Origin: Toxonevra muliebris
Taxonomy: Eukaryota; Arthropoda; Insecta; Diptera; Pallopteridae
Length of the DNA stretch: 64,000 nucleotides
Assembly: GCA_963691655.1 (NCBI GenBank)
Contig: OY829329.1
Location: forward strand, 69,146,822 to 69,210,821
Direction of reading: 5' to 3'
In this document: one piece after another, positions 37,601 to 44,695 of the stretch
How the letters are laid out: each line of letters opens with the position of its first letter
Numbering within the stretch: position 1 is the stretch's first letter
The notes under the pieces: generated by a model
Database searches by the model: none
What the model was told of the DNA's origin: nothing
What the model saw: the letters and a program-made list of their open reading frames with translations, nothing else
Position numbers and translations under genes: made by a program

Positions 37601-39565
37601 GCAAGATTTGTGTTAATTTCATATAAAAGTTTTTCTTTCTCTCCACTCAGCAATACTCAAAACTATTATTTGACTATTCATGTATATGTGCAAAACAAAA
37701 GAGAGAGTGAAAGGAAGAGAGAAAAGCTTTATTGCCTAAAGAATTTACAGAAATTTAAAGTTTTACGAGTTTTAGTTGTTAGTATTGTTGGAAAAGTTTT
37801 GTATAGCAATTTTATAAGAATTGGTAAACAAGATTAGAGCAATGATTTTCATTTATAAAACGTTTTAAAAGTGTTAAGAGAAAGAAAGAAAGAAATAATT
37901 GGATTTGAGTATTTGAACTTTGCTTTGTCAAATAAAGCAACGAGTAAATTGCGTTTAGTTAGCATGTTCTCTCACTCTCTTGCTCTATTTACACTTTGCT
38001 TTGTCAAATAAAGCGAAGAGTAAATTGCATTTATTTAGCATATTCTCTCACTCTCTCGCTTTATTTACACTTTGCTTTGTCAAATAAAGCAACGAGTAAA
38101 TTGCGTTTAGTTAGCATGTTCTCTCACTCTCTTGCTCTATTTACACTTTGCTTTGTCAAATAAAGCAACGAGTAAAATGCATTTATTAAATCTATTCCCT
38201 CACTCTCCCTCTCTATTTACACTTCGATCTGTCAAATAAAGTAAAGAGTAAATTTAGTTTAGTTAATCTGTTGTCTCATTCCCTTGCTCTCTTTACACTT
38301 TGCTTTGTCAAATAAAGCAAAGAGTAAATTGCATTAATGAAGTCAGTTCTCTCACTCTTTCTCTCCATTTACACTTTGATCTGTCAAATAAAGCAAAGAG
38401 TAAATTGCATTTAGTAAGTCTGCTCTCTCACTCTCTCGCTCTATTACACTTCGATCTGTCAAATAAAGCAACGTGTAAATTGCGTTTAGTTAATCTGTTC
38501 TCTCATTCCCTTGCTCTCTTTACACTTTGCTTTGTCAAATAAAACGAAGAGTAAATTGCATTTAGATAGTCTGTTCTCTCACTCTCACGCTCTATTTACA
38601 TTTTGATTTGTCAATTGCATTTAGTTAGTCTGCTCTCTCACTCTGTCGCTCACTTTAATTTTGCAGTCAATTTAATTTCGCAAGAAAGTGCCATAAATAA
38701 AATGAAAAAAAAACATAAACAAAAAAAAAAACCCAAATCGTTATTCCCATATCAATCAAAGCTGAGTGAGTAGAGCATGACGCCATCTACTGCTATTACT
38801 GCAATATATTAAAAACAGAAAAGTTTCAATGAAACTATGTCAACCCTTTTCACTACTACAAAAAAAAATAAAATAAAAAAAAAAACAACGTAATACAATA
38901 ATAGAATAAAAGTATTGATTTTGCAGTACTCACATGGGATTTCTAGTGTCGGTTATATCACGATTACTTGGCAATGCATCGCTCGCTTCCTGATTGAAAC
39001 GATTTCGTATATACGGATCCTCACCGTTGCGTAGCGCACCACCGCGTATATAGCCCGCTTCATCGAAATACTCCCATTTGCCACCGTGACGTGCGCTGGG
39101 TGCAGCTAAAGAGCCACCGCCACCACCACCAGTACCACTAGTGCCAATGTGTGAGGTATCCTCTATCGCAGAGAATGCATTCAATCCTAGACCACCCACA
39201 CGCGGATGAAAACCTTGTGCCGAACCAATAATAATAATATTTCCACCAGGATCTTCATCGCCACCGGTATTGGTTGCTACTGCTGCTGCTGCTGCTGCAC
39301 CGTCATTATATGCATTCATATGCAATCGATTTGATGATGGTGGGTGGTTGCGATGTGTTGACATGCCTCCCGCTATCGCTGCTGCACCATAAGGTTGTGG
39401 TTGCTCTTGTTGTTGTTGCTCAGCAGCAGCAGCAGCAGCAGCAGCGAAATGTTTATTACGTTGATGTTGCAGCTGCTGTAGTGTTGCTGCTGATGGTAGC
39501 ACTTCATCTTGATATTGTTGCATTGCTGTAGCAACTTCTCGCAAACGTAATCCACGATTTTCCAC
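28376..39565 (-). CDS. pgant2: Polypeptide GalNAc-transferase, T2 class (six 3' exons; 5' end not found)
   Basis: Spliced CDS on the minus strand: exons 38934-39565, 32488-32586, 32309-32376, 31550-32237, 31174-31346 and 28376-28689, total 1974 nt, giving 657 codons plus TGA. The product is a Golgi type II enzyme that moves GalNAc from UDP-GalNAc to Ser/Thr, starting mucin-type O-glycans. Seen: a low-complexity stem (residues 1-160), conserved start of the catalytic region [14 protein letters not shown] (from about 163), DSH metal-binding motif at 310-312, VGH histidine at 445, the Gal/GalNAc-transferase segment [12 protein letters not shown] (415-426), and a lectin domain from about 540 with three CLD/CLT and three QxW motifs. 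Identity to the T2/PGANT2 group is a family judgement from the motif wording ([18 protein letters not shown] and others). The start codon, cytoplasmic tail and membrane anchor are missing from this set. Introns 6347, 111, 71, 203 and 2484 bp. Confidence 0.93.
29316..29511 (+). repeat. 98 bp tandem duplication
   Basis: Two copies, about 29316-29413 and 29414-29511, differing at few positions. The unit runs from GTGCTTTTTTCATATGAA through GGGGATGATAAAAAG to AATGTACCAAAAATGTACC. It therefore spans the junction between the family B host and the inserted element. Confidence 0.8.
29337..30610 (-). mobile_element. Decayed hAT-like element in the last intron
   Basis: The right end read inward is TAGTGATGATATATTTGGTA followed by CAATTTGGTAC and AAAGTACATTG, like the 55401 copy (CAGTGATGAAATTTTTG, GTACATTGGTACC). 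The left end GGGGATGATAAAAAGATTTT is more diverged. Repeated TGTACC strings occur near both ends. No transposase frame survives, and the 8 bp flanks do not match convincingly. Confidence 0.45.
29997..30090. repeat. Irregular (CCTAA)n array
   Basis: About 94 bp of CCTAA/CCTTA/TCTAA pentamers; the purest part is near 30025-30050. The complement is TTAGG, the canonical insect telomeric unit. Confidence 0.8.
31174..31346 (-). CDS. pgant2: pgant2-like exon e: end of catalytic domain, start of lectin domain
   Basis: 173 nt, acceptor TGTAG, donor GTGAGT. Its first base completes Asp 496. Encodes [20 protein letters not shown] then [12 protein letters not shown], the linker typical of GalNAc-transferases, followed by the first lectin motif CLD at 541-543. 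The last base opens Gly 554. A 203 bp intron separates it from exon d. Confidence 0.94.
31550..32237 (-). CDS. pgant2: pgant2-like exon d: catalytic core
   Basis: 688 nt, acceptor CATAG, donor GTAAGTG, encoding residues 267-495. Holds most of the GT-A catalytic domain: [20 protein letters not shown], the DSH metal-binding motif (310-312) in [25 protein letters not shown], the [17 protein letters not shown] segment (Gal/GalNAc-transferase motif), the SRVGHVF histidine at 445 and the TFPGG loop. No substitution is seen at these positions, so the enzyme looks active. Conservation against the T2 class is highest here. Confidence 0.96.
32309..32376 (-). CDS. pgant2: pgant2-like exon c
   Basis: 68 nt between acceptor TTTACAG and donor GTAAGTG. 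Encodes [20 protein letters not shown] plus DH, with the VDD segment typical of GT27 enzymes. It enters with one base completing Ser 244 and leaves one base of Pro 267. Too short for an ORF scan; supported by frame continuity with both neighbours. Confidence 0.93.
32488..32586 (-). CDS. pgant2: pgant2-like exon b: nucleotide-binding fold start
   Basis: 99 nt. Its first base completes the Met codon left open by exon a, and it ends with two bases of a Ser codon at donor GTAAGT; the acceptor is TTTGCAG. Encodes [19 protein letters not shown] followed by [14 protein letters not shown], the first strand and helix of the GT-A fold, which in the family contacts UDP. The ORF is below the usual size cut-off and is identified by motif and by matching splice phases on both sides. 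Confidence 0.93.
32981..33063 (+). repeat. Family B element
   Basis: ACTGAGAGAGCCGAAATCGA at the left, CTTACAATACAAGCAGAGAG in the middle, ACGCTCTGTCAGT at the right. Confidence 0.7.
33197..33313. mobile_element. Family C MITE, copy 4
   Basis: Left TTTGGTTTTCACTATATCAT, right TTGACATAGTGAAAACCAGG. Interior AAAATTTGCCAACATGTTGG. It lies within the 6.3 kb intron. Confidence 0.85.
34077..34252. repeat. Family A fold-back element, complete
   Basis: Ends AAGGCGGATTCACCGACTGA and GCTGATTTCGCCTT. Inside are two GCTCTC/GAGAGC hairpins with TTTTTATAAGTAG and ACTTCATATAAAAA arms. Confidence 0.75.
34786..34880 (-). repeat. Family D fragment
   Basis: On the minus strand: TCAAACTATGAAGTGAGAGC, GCTGAGCGTAGTGG, AAATTGAGATCACGACACAC and a CA run, matching 44203-44290 and 46591-46690. 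Confidence 0.75.
34890..35165 (+). repeat. Family I element with two units
   Basis: GGTATTAGTTGAAAACAAAG and GTATTAGTTGAGAAGTAAGA start the two units. It ends GATGGAGGAGGCGAGACAAA and GTTTAACATCTAAT. Family C copy 5 begins directly after it. Confidence 0.7.
35166..35264. mobile_element. Family C MITE, copy 5
   Basis: Left GCTTGGGTTTCATTATGTCA, right TTGACATAGTGAAAACCTAG. Shortened interior with ATGTTGGCAAATTTG. Confidence 0.8.
36137..36196. repeat. Family A half element
   Basis: GTCGAATTCACCG followed by TATATGAAGTTTTTCGCTCT and TTGAGAGCGTAAAAA. The right half is missing. Confidence 0.65.
36340..36520. repeat. Family G element
   Basis: TACTCTCTACACTCAACAGC, TATAATACATGAGAGGAAAG, GGCTCTCTCACTAACACACA, GTGGACTCTGCTTAATTGTA. 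The same order of segments is present at 52785-52990 and, shorter, at 53045-53190. Confidence 0.6.
36544..36690. repeat. 147 bp hairpin with ~60 bp arms
   Basis: Left arm from TCCACGAGCAATAACTCATT, right arm ending AATGAATTATTGCTCGTGGA. The arms differ at only a few positions; the loop is about 25 bp. A lone diverged arm with the outer CGGGGTG lies at 60880-60927, so this is a mobile fold-back element. As RNA it would form a long duplex. Confidence 0.8.
37917..38662. repeat. Ten-copy 76 bp tandem array
   Basis: Copies start (ACTTTG or ACTTCG) at 37917, 37993, 38069, 38145, 38221, 38297, 38373, 38448, 38524 and 38600: the period is 76 except for one 75. Each unit has a palindromic core TTGCTTTGTCAAATAAAGCA, then GAGTAAATTGC, TTTAGTTAG and CTCTCACTCTC. 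Located in the intron, 270 bp downstream of exon a. Confidence 0.92.
38934..39565 (-). CDS. pgant2: pgant2-like exon a: stem region and start of catalytic domain
   Basis: 632 nt, enters in phase 0 after acceptor TTTCAG and leaves after two bases of a Met codon at donor GTGAGT. Encodes residues 1-210 of the assembled part. The first 160 residues are stem-like and low in complexity: an Ala run at about 41-48, Gln runs next to it, Ala again at 90-95, Gly at 145-151. The conserved block begins at [10 protein letters not shown] and runs through [18 protein letters not shown]. An in-frame ATG sits 15 bases upstream of the exon, but it lies inside the acceptor region, so I do not accept it as the start; family members need an N-terminal membrane anchor that is absent here. 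Confidence 0.9.
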
Positions 39566-39577
39566 CTGAAATGATGT

Positions 39578-39580
<3 letters not shown>

Positions 39581-39609
<29 letters not shown>
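39581..39609. repeat. (GA)14 microsatellite at the acceptor of exon a
   Basis: Reads CT on the minus strand and ends 14 bases before the acceptor AG (39566-39567), so it forms the polypyrimidine tract of that splice site. Confidence 0.9.
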
Positions 39610-39611
<2 letters not shown>

Positions 39612-41369
39612 TGAGAGATGTGAATTTGTGTAGTTGAATAAAATTATTTTTTTTTCTTTTTCTTCCACTCTTCTACTCATGAAAGAAACTTCTTCCGTTG
39701 AGCGAAGTTTTGACATACACCAGAGAGTTGCTCTCTCATACCTCATATATATGTCATCTCAATTATTCATAAAAATAGTTGGCAACGTTATTCACTTCTT
39801 GTTGTCATGAATGATTATTAAGTTTTTTTTTTCTTTTTTTTTTAAAGAAGGAAAAATGCATAAATATTTTTAGCTATCATTATTCAAAAAATTCCAAAAA
39901 TTTTGCATTGTCGACTGTGTCGAAAGTGAATTTCCCGCATATAAAATTTTAGTGCTATCCAAACTTTTTCCTCTCCTGCGCACTCAACGCAACCATTACT
40001 GGTTATGCTGTATTCAATCTAACCTAACACTGCGACATTTCCACTCTTTTACCATCATTAATTGTTGTTGTCGCCTGCTGTTGCCATTGTTGTTGCTGCA
40101 GTTGTTAGTATTGTCAAGTACATATATAGCCCAAAAAGTGGCACACTAAATTAGCACTTTGCAGGTGCAATGCTTGAATGCGGAACTCCTGTTTTTCTTT
40201 ATGCTACTGTTACTGCTGCATATTGTTGACGTTTCACTTCCTGCCTGCCTGCCTGCCTGCCTGTTTGTGTATTTAGGTTGCTGCCACATCAGTAGCTGCT
40301 GCTACTACTATTATTGCATATTGTTGTGTCGCTGTCGTTGTCGTCATCGTTGTGTTGTGTTGCTAGCTGCTGTAATATGAAAACTTATCTTTTGCAATAT
40401 TTTTCAAACTTTTTACCTACTTTCACTATTTTCTGAATTTTTTTGTTTTTTTTTTTTTTGGTACTTTGTGGCAGGGAATAGTTTATTCATAATTGTGTTA
40501 GAGTTTTGGGGGTAACCATATATTTTTACTCTGTTATTTTTGTTGGTTTTGCTACCTACACAACTGGAGGGTCCTTATTTTATATATGTATATTTATGGA
40601 AATTGTTACAGTTGTTGCGGTGTAAATTTTTCACCTCGTGCAATAGAGTCAATTGTGCATAAATGAATAGCGTAGCGTTTGTACTTAATAACACAAGTAT
40701 TCTTAAATTTTTTTCTTTTTTTTTTAGTCGAGGAAATTAACAATATGTGCATTTGTATTTATTTGAGTTGAGCACTAAAATTTTATTTGCCGGAAAATTA
40801 TTTATTAAAATGAATAGCAACAGACTAATTATGAAAAATTTGGATTGTTAGCACTTCAATGTGCACTTTTTTAAGTACTTCTATAACAACTCTTAAAGTT
40901 AATCATTGAAAAATTATGATGAGAGTGAAAATATTGCGTGCTTTGTTTTCTTTTGGCCAATCACTATCGTTGCTTTTTGTTGCTGAGTGAGAGTAAGTTA
41001 CTCACGGTATACTCGGGAGAAACATGAACTCAGTTAAAACGAACTGTATAGCATATGTAATTAGTTTCCAATTCAAAATTATGTAAATGTTGATTAGGTT
41101 TTTGTTGATTGACAAACTTGATTCCTTATTGTAATAAATAAAGAATCATATGACTAAATAGCTTATTTAAAAAGTTAAACCATTTGACAAAATTACATAA
41201 CGTTGATAAATAAAAGGCTATAATTATAGGTGCTATTAAAAATATCATTGAATTTGTAAATTAGTTGAAATAGCGTGCACAAGCAACAATTTAATATCGC
41301 ATGTCAATAAACAAGTCCCGATGCAAAATTTTATTTAAAATTAACTGTAGAAACACATAGAGGATGACA
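39610..41369 (-). other. Intron or 5' flank of the pgant2-like gene, no exon recognised
   Basis: Contains TGTTGC/GTTGTTG triplet stretches, a TGCC run at 40241-40264 and poly-T runs. No membrane-anchor exon with a good donor was found. Confidence 0.5.
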
Positions 41370-41683
41370 GGCTTGCACTACAACAACAGTCAAAAATAAT
41401 GAAACTACAAAAATTGGCAACTACACGGCTACATGACTCTATTTGCAGTTGTAATCATATTAGAATCTATTTCCAATTTGATAGCGACAAAAAGGGAAAG
41501 GAGAGAAGTGAGAACAGAAATACAAAACAGAAGAAGAAGAGTGAAGAAAAAAAAAAAAAGTTGATTTTGTTTTCAAATTCAACAGTTATTTTCACTTGCT
41601 GTTGTAGTCGTTAATTCAATTCTCTCAACTACCAACGACAATTGAGAGTGCTTGAAGTTTCAATTATGCAGTCGCAAACCTGT
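41370..41683. repeat. Family M element
   Basis: Inverted ends ACAGGCTTGCACTAC and GCAGTCGCAAACCTGT. The left inner part has GGCAACTACACGGCTACATG and TTGCAGTTGTAATCATATTA. Related segments occur at 46720-46955 and 55005-55110. Confidence 0.6.
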
Positions 41684-41876
41684 AGTTCTCTATGAGTTTA
41701 TACCACAAAGTGTAGGTGCTCTCTTGTTTTTTTTATGTTGTCGCATAGCAAATAGAGAGAAAGAACGAAACCTGAATACATTTTTCCTCGTGTTGTTGTT
41801 GTTGTTGTTTTTTGAAGCATTGATATTTTTATTACAACTCAGATAACGGCATTTGTCGTTGTCGCCCAGAGTGCGA

Positions 41877-42456
41877 TGGCCACCTATACATAGACAATAG
41901 TCGATTGAGCACTCTTTGTATGGAAATTGAGCTTTGTACGTGTGAAATTTCTTACGCTCATTTGACTGCGTGCAAGTCTTTGGCCTACTCTGGCGTAGAG
42001 CAACTCAAAATTCGTTCGTGCTCTTTTGAGTGCTCTTTCATGTGAGCATATCATTTCAATAACTAGTGAGTGTAAACAATTAAACATTTTTTTTTCTACT
42101 ACAAACTCCTCAATGGTTTGACTCTCTCGTTTGTTGGTGTGTTGAGTCTTCTAAAAGAGCGCTCATCGGATTGTTGTTTTCATTTCATTTTCATCTCTCT
42201 GAGTTTTTTTTTTCTTTTTCTTTTTTACATTTGATACGAAACGAAAATTGAGTCGCTCCTGTTACTCATTTCACATGATAAGCAGTAATGATAATTTGCA
42301 TTTGAGTTTTTTAGTACTAAAACAAACGTTTTTAAAATTTTTTTTATAAATACCTACAAATGAGCTTTATACATATTTTTTTAACCAAAAAAAAAAAAAA
42401 ATAAAATAAATAAATAAATAAAAGATCTTCATTTAATTTATTTAAATAAAAAAGTT
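41877..42456 (+). repeat. Family E element, long copy
   Basis: Starts ATGGCCACCTATACATAGAC, then GTACGTGTGAAATTTCTTAC, GCTCATTTGACTGCGTGCAA, TTCATGTGAGCATATCATTT and GTTTGTTGGTGTGTTGAGTC, ending around GATCTTCATTTAATTTATTT. Co-linear with 22888-23412. Confidence 0.8.
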
Positions 42457-42644
42457 AAAATCAACCGTAAGCAATTTTTTTTTTAAATGGTTTCATTAAA
42501 TCTTATATAAGGAGTGAGATCGAAAAAATCTTAACATATATAAAACTCAATAATTTTTAAACGGTTGATCTTAGAGTTTTGATTTTTTTTTTTATTTAAT
42601 TGATAATATTTTACAAATTACAGAAATATATAACTTTTATAGTT

Positions 42645-43689
42645 CTAACCACTATTTATGAACTCGTGGACCTTTTTTGGTAAGCCTTCCATTAGAGATT
42701 TGATAGTTGTTTCAGACACCATTTTGGAACAGTTTTGGTATTATTTTGGGACACCTTTTTTGTGCTCTTTAAGTTTCTTTTCACAAGAGCCCAATTTCTC
42801 TTCATGGGTCTTAGCTCTGGACAATTTGGAGGATTGGCCTCTCTTGGCACAAAAACTATGTTATTACTTTGGTACTACTCCAGAGCTTTCTTGCCGTAGT
42901 GACATGATGCCAAATCGGGCCAAAAATATGTGGACACATTGTGCTCTTTTATGAAAGGAAAAAGTATTTTTTTTCAAACAATCTTTGAAGTATATTTCGG
43001 TATTTATAGAACCCACTGTAACAAATGGCTTTCCTCTTTTGCCGCATTTTTAGGAAATTTTGTCAGCTTTTGGATTCTAAATTGTTCTTCGAAATTTCTT
43101 CGAGCATCAGCAACATAAAAATTTTTAACCCGGAAGCTGCGTAAAATCTGCCAGTACATATGTTTCGCCGTCCATTATACAACATGAATATTTTTGTATG
43201 AAATTCGATTTTAATTTCCGAGAGCCCTACTTTTCGTCGCCTGAGAATTGATTTGGCGTATGTGTGCACAAATTCGTATACCTATACGCCAAATCAATTC
43301 TCAGGCGACGTTTTGGCGTCTAAATTTTTTGCAGCATTACTGTCTGGAACATTTTGGACTTTGTATGTTTTCAAACCTGCATTGGCTTTAACTTTTCGCA
43401 CTAAATAGTCAGAGCACTGGGCTAACCGGGCAGCTTTTCTACCAGATGTGTTTGGAGATCTTTTCAATATGCTTTCTATTTTCTTGGCTTTCCCAACATC
43501 ATGTGGTCTTTGTTTTCTTCCCGAACCAGGTTTCCTATCGATGGTCAAATTCTCCTGAAACTGTTTAATAACATTGGAAGCAGTTTGACGGCAGACCTTC
43601 AATTATTTGGCCAATTTTTTGTAGGACCAATTTGGATTTTTTTGAAAGTTTTTAATAATTTTAAGACGTACTTCTTTTTCTTCACTCAT
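42645..43689 (-). pseudogene. Mariner/Tc1-family transposase pseudogene
   Basis: Start ATG at 43689 (MSEEKEVRLKIIKNFQKNPN), HTH region with CRQTASNVIKQFQ and the GRK linker RKPGSGRKQR. Further on come YVLADF, FYVADAR, STYFWPDLASCHYGKKALE, FVPREANPPNCPELRP and NWALVKR. The second catalytic Asp (WPD) is kept. The first motif reads MDGET where Asp is expected, and the third acidic position, 38 residues after the second Asp, is Lys. Spacing is of the DD37 kind. Several in-frame stops, at least one frameshift and the 76 bp insertion at 43235 make it non-functional. The frames at 42658-43118 and 43501-43764 on the plus strand are shadows of it. Confidence 0.9.
43235..43310. mobile_element. 76 bp palindromic MITE nested in the mariner transposase
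   Basis: Perfect 26 bp inverted arms (CGTCGCCTGAGAATTGATTT and complement) around a 24 bp spacer, inserted between TTTT and TTTT. It interrupts the transposase after NLDAKT. The second copy, at 10722-10797, has the spacer inverted. Confidence 0.9.
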
Positions 43690-43891
43690 TTTGATCAAAC
43701 TCATCATAAAGCAACATGTTTGTTATTAAAAATAACAACTGACATATTTTTCAAAGATAACTAGATCAAAGAAATTTTTAAATTTTACACCCAAACAAAA
43801 TTATTAGGTAAAACGTGTATTAAGATTTTTTCAATCTCACTCCTTAGCATACAAAAATATTTGTATATTTAAGTTACTTAATTCTTTCAAA

Positions 43892-44003
43892 ATTTGAATC
43901 AAAAAATATTAACAGTTACAAGTCAAAGCACATGAAAATCAAATGGGAGTGAGTGAGAATGAGATATAAAGAGCTGCGCCGCGAGTAAAAAAAAAGTGTA
44001 GTG
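43892..44003 (+). repeat. 112 bp direct repeat, copy 1
   Basis: Identical to 44406-44517 by eye. Starts ATTTGAATCAAAAAATATTA and ends GTAAAAAAAAAGTGTAGTG. Contains GGGAGTGAGTGAGAATGAGA and GAGCTGCGCCGCGAG. Confidence 0.9.
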
Positions 44004-44202
44004 ATAACTTAAATAAAAAATTTTGATAATTGATAACTTAAATAAAAAAAGAATTAGTTGTTGAAACAATAATCAAATCCAACTGCTTTTGTTTTGTCTT
44101 CCTTTTACATATTCTTGACGCTAGAGGTCGACGCTCTTGTTGTGTTTATTCTCTCAGAAGAAGTAATCGGTTAGAGGCCAGCTGCCTTGGTTGTGTTTAT
44201 AC

Positions 44203-44400
44203 CATAACTGTCAAACTATGAAGTGAGAGCAGTGGCTTTTGTATAAATTGAGATTACGAAACACACACACACACACACACACACACATGCTAATAAGCTT
44301 CTCTATGTGATATAAACACATAGAGAAGCTTAGGCTTGCGACTTCATAATTGAAACTGCAAATAATCTCAATTGTAGTCGGTAATCGAGAGAATTTTATT
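44203..44400 (+). repeat. Family D element with 15 bp perfect hairpin
   Basis: TCAAACTATGAAGTGAGAGC, AAATTGAGATTACGAAACAC, a CA run at 44262-44287, then the hairpin AAGCTTCTCTATGTG / CACATAGAGAAGCTT (44295-44331), and CAATTGTAGTCGGTAATCGA. The copy at 46591 is parallel but has lost most of the left hairpin arm. Confidence 0.75.
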
Positions 44401-44405
44401 TCTAA

Positions 44406-44517
44406 ATTTGAATCAAAAAATATTAACAGTTACAAGTCAAAGCACATGAAAATCAAATGGGAGTGAGTGAGAATGAGATATAAAGAGCTGCGCCGCGAGT
44501 AAAAAAAAAGTGTAGTG
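44406..44517 (+). repeat. 112 bp direct repeat, copy 2
   Basis: Same sequence as 43892-44003, offset 514 bp. The family D element lies between the two. Followed by CCGTTATCGAAATGAGCG, which is not present after copy 1. Confidence 0.9.
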
Positions 44518-44566
44518 CCGTTATCGAAATGAGCGAAAAACTATGAACTCTCTTTAACTCAGTTAG

Positions 44567-44695
44567 AGGCGAATTCGTTGACTTAGGTTTGTTTTTTTTT
44601 TATATGTAGTTTCTCGCTCTCTTAAATTGAGAGCATAAAAACTTCATAAAAAAAAACAAATAGAGAGAGAACAGCACTAGGTTGGTGAATTCGCC
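44567..44695. repeat. Family A fold-back element
   Basis: Ends GAGGCGAATTCGTTGACTTA and GGTTGGTGAATTCGCC. Hairpin centre CTCGCTCTC TTAAATT GAGAGC. Confidence 0.75.

Larger units (their letters stand above)
32587..38933 (-). other. 6.3 kb intron of the pgant2-like gene, packed with repeats
   Basis: Donor GTGAGT at 38933, acceptor TTTGCAG at 32587. Holds family B (32981), C (33197, 35166), A (34077, 36137), D fragment (34786), I (34890), G (36340), a 147 bp hairpin (36544) and a 76 bp tandem array (37917). Spaces between (33314-34076, 35265-36136, 36697-37916) are AT-rich with long A/T runs and show nothing else. Confidence 0.8.
42510..43844 (-). mobile_element. Mariner/Tc1-type transposon, near full length, dead
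   Basis: 1335 bp, or 1259 without the nested insertion, the normal size for this superfamily. TA target duplication at 42508-42509 and 43845-43846. TIRs: AGGAGTGAGATCGAAAAAAT on the left and ATTTTTTCAATCTCACTCCT on the right, about 25 bp with one mismatch. It carries a degraded transposase on the minus strand. Confidence 0.92.

Noticed and set aside
37917..38662. CRISPR-like regular spacing of a short palindromic repeat
   Set aside because: The genome is eukaryotic, the whole 76 bp unit is repeated, and there are no unique spacers or cas genes.
39566..39580. ATG just upstream of exon a as translation start (MTSFQVEN)
   Set aside because: Those bases contain the acceptor TTTCAG with a CT tract before it, and a GalNAc-transferase needs an N-terminal membrane anchor.
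43501..43764. Plus-strand frames at 42658-43118 and 43501-43764
   Set aside because: They are antisense shadows of the mariner transposase pseudogene.
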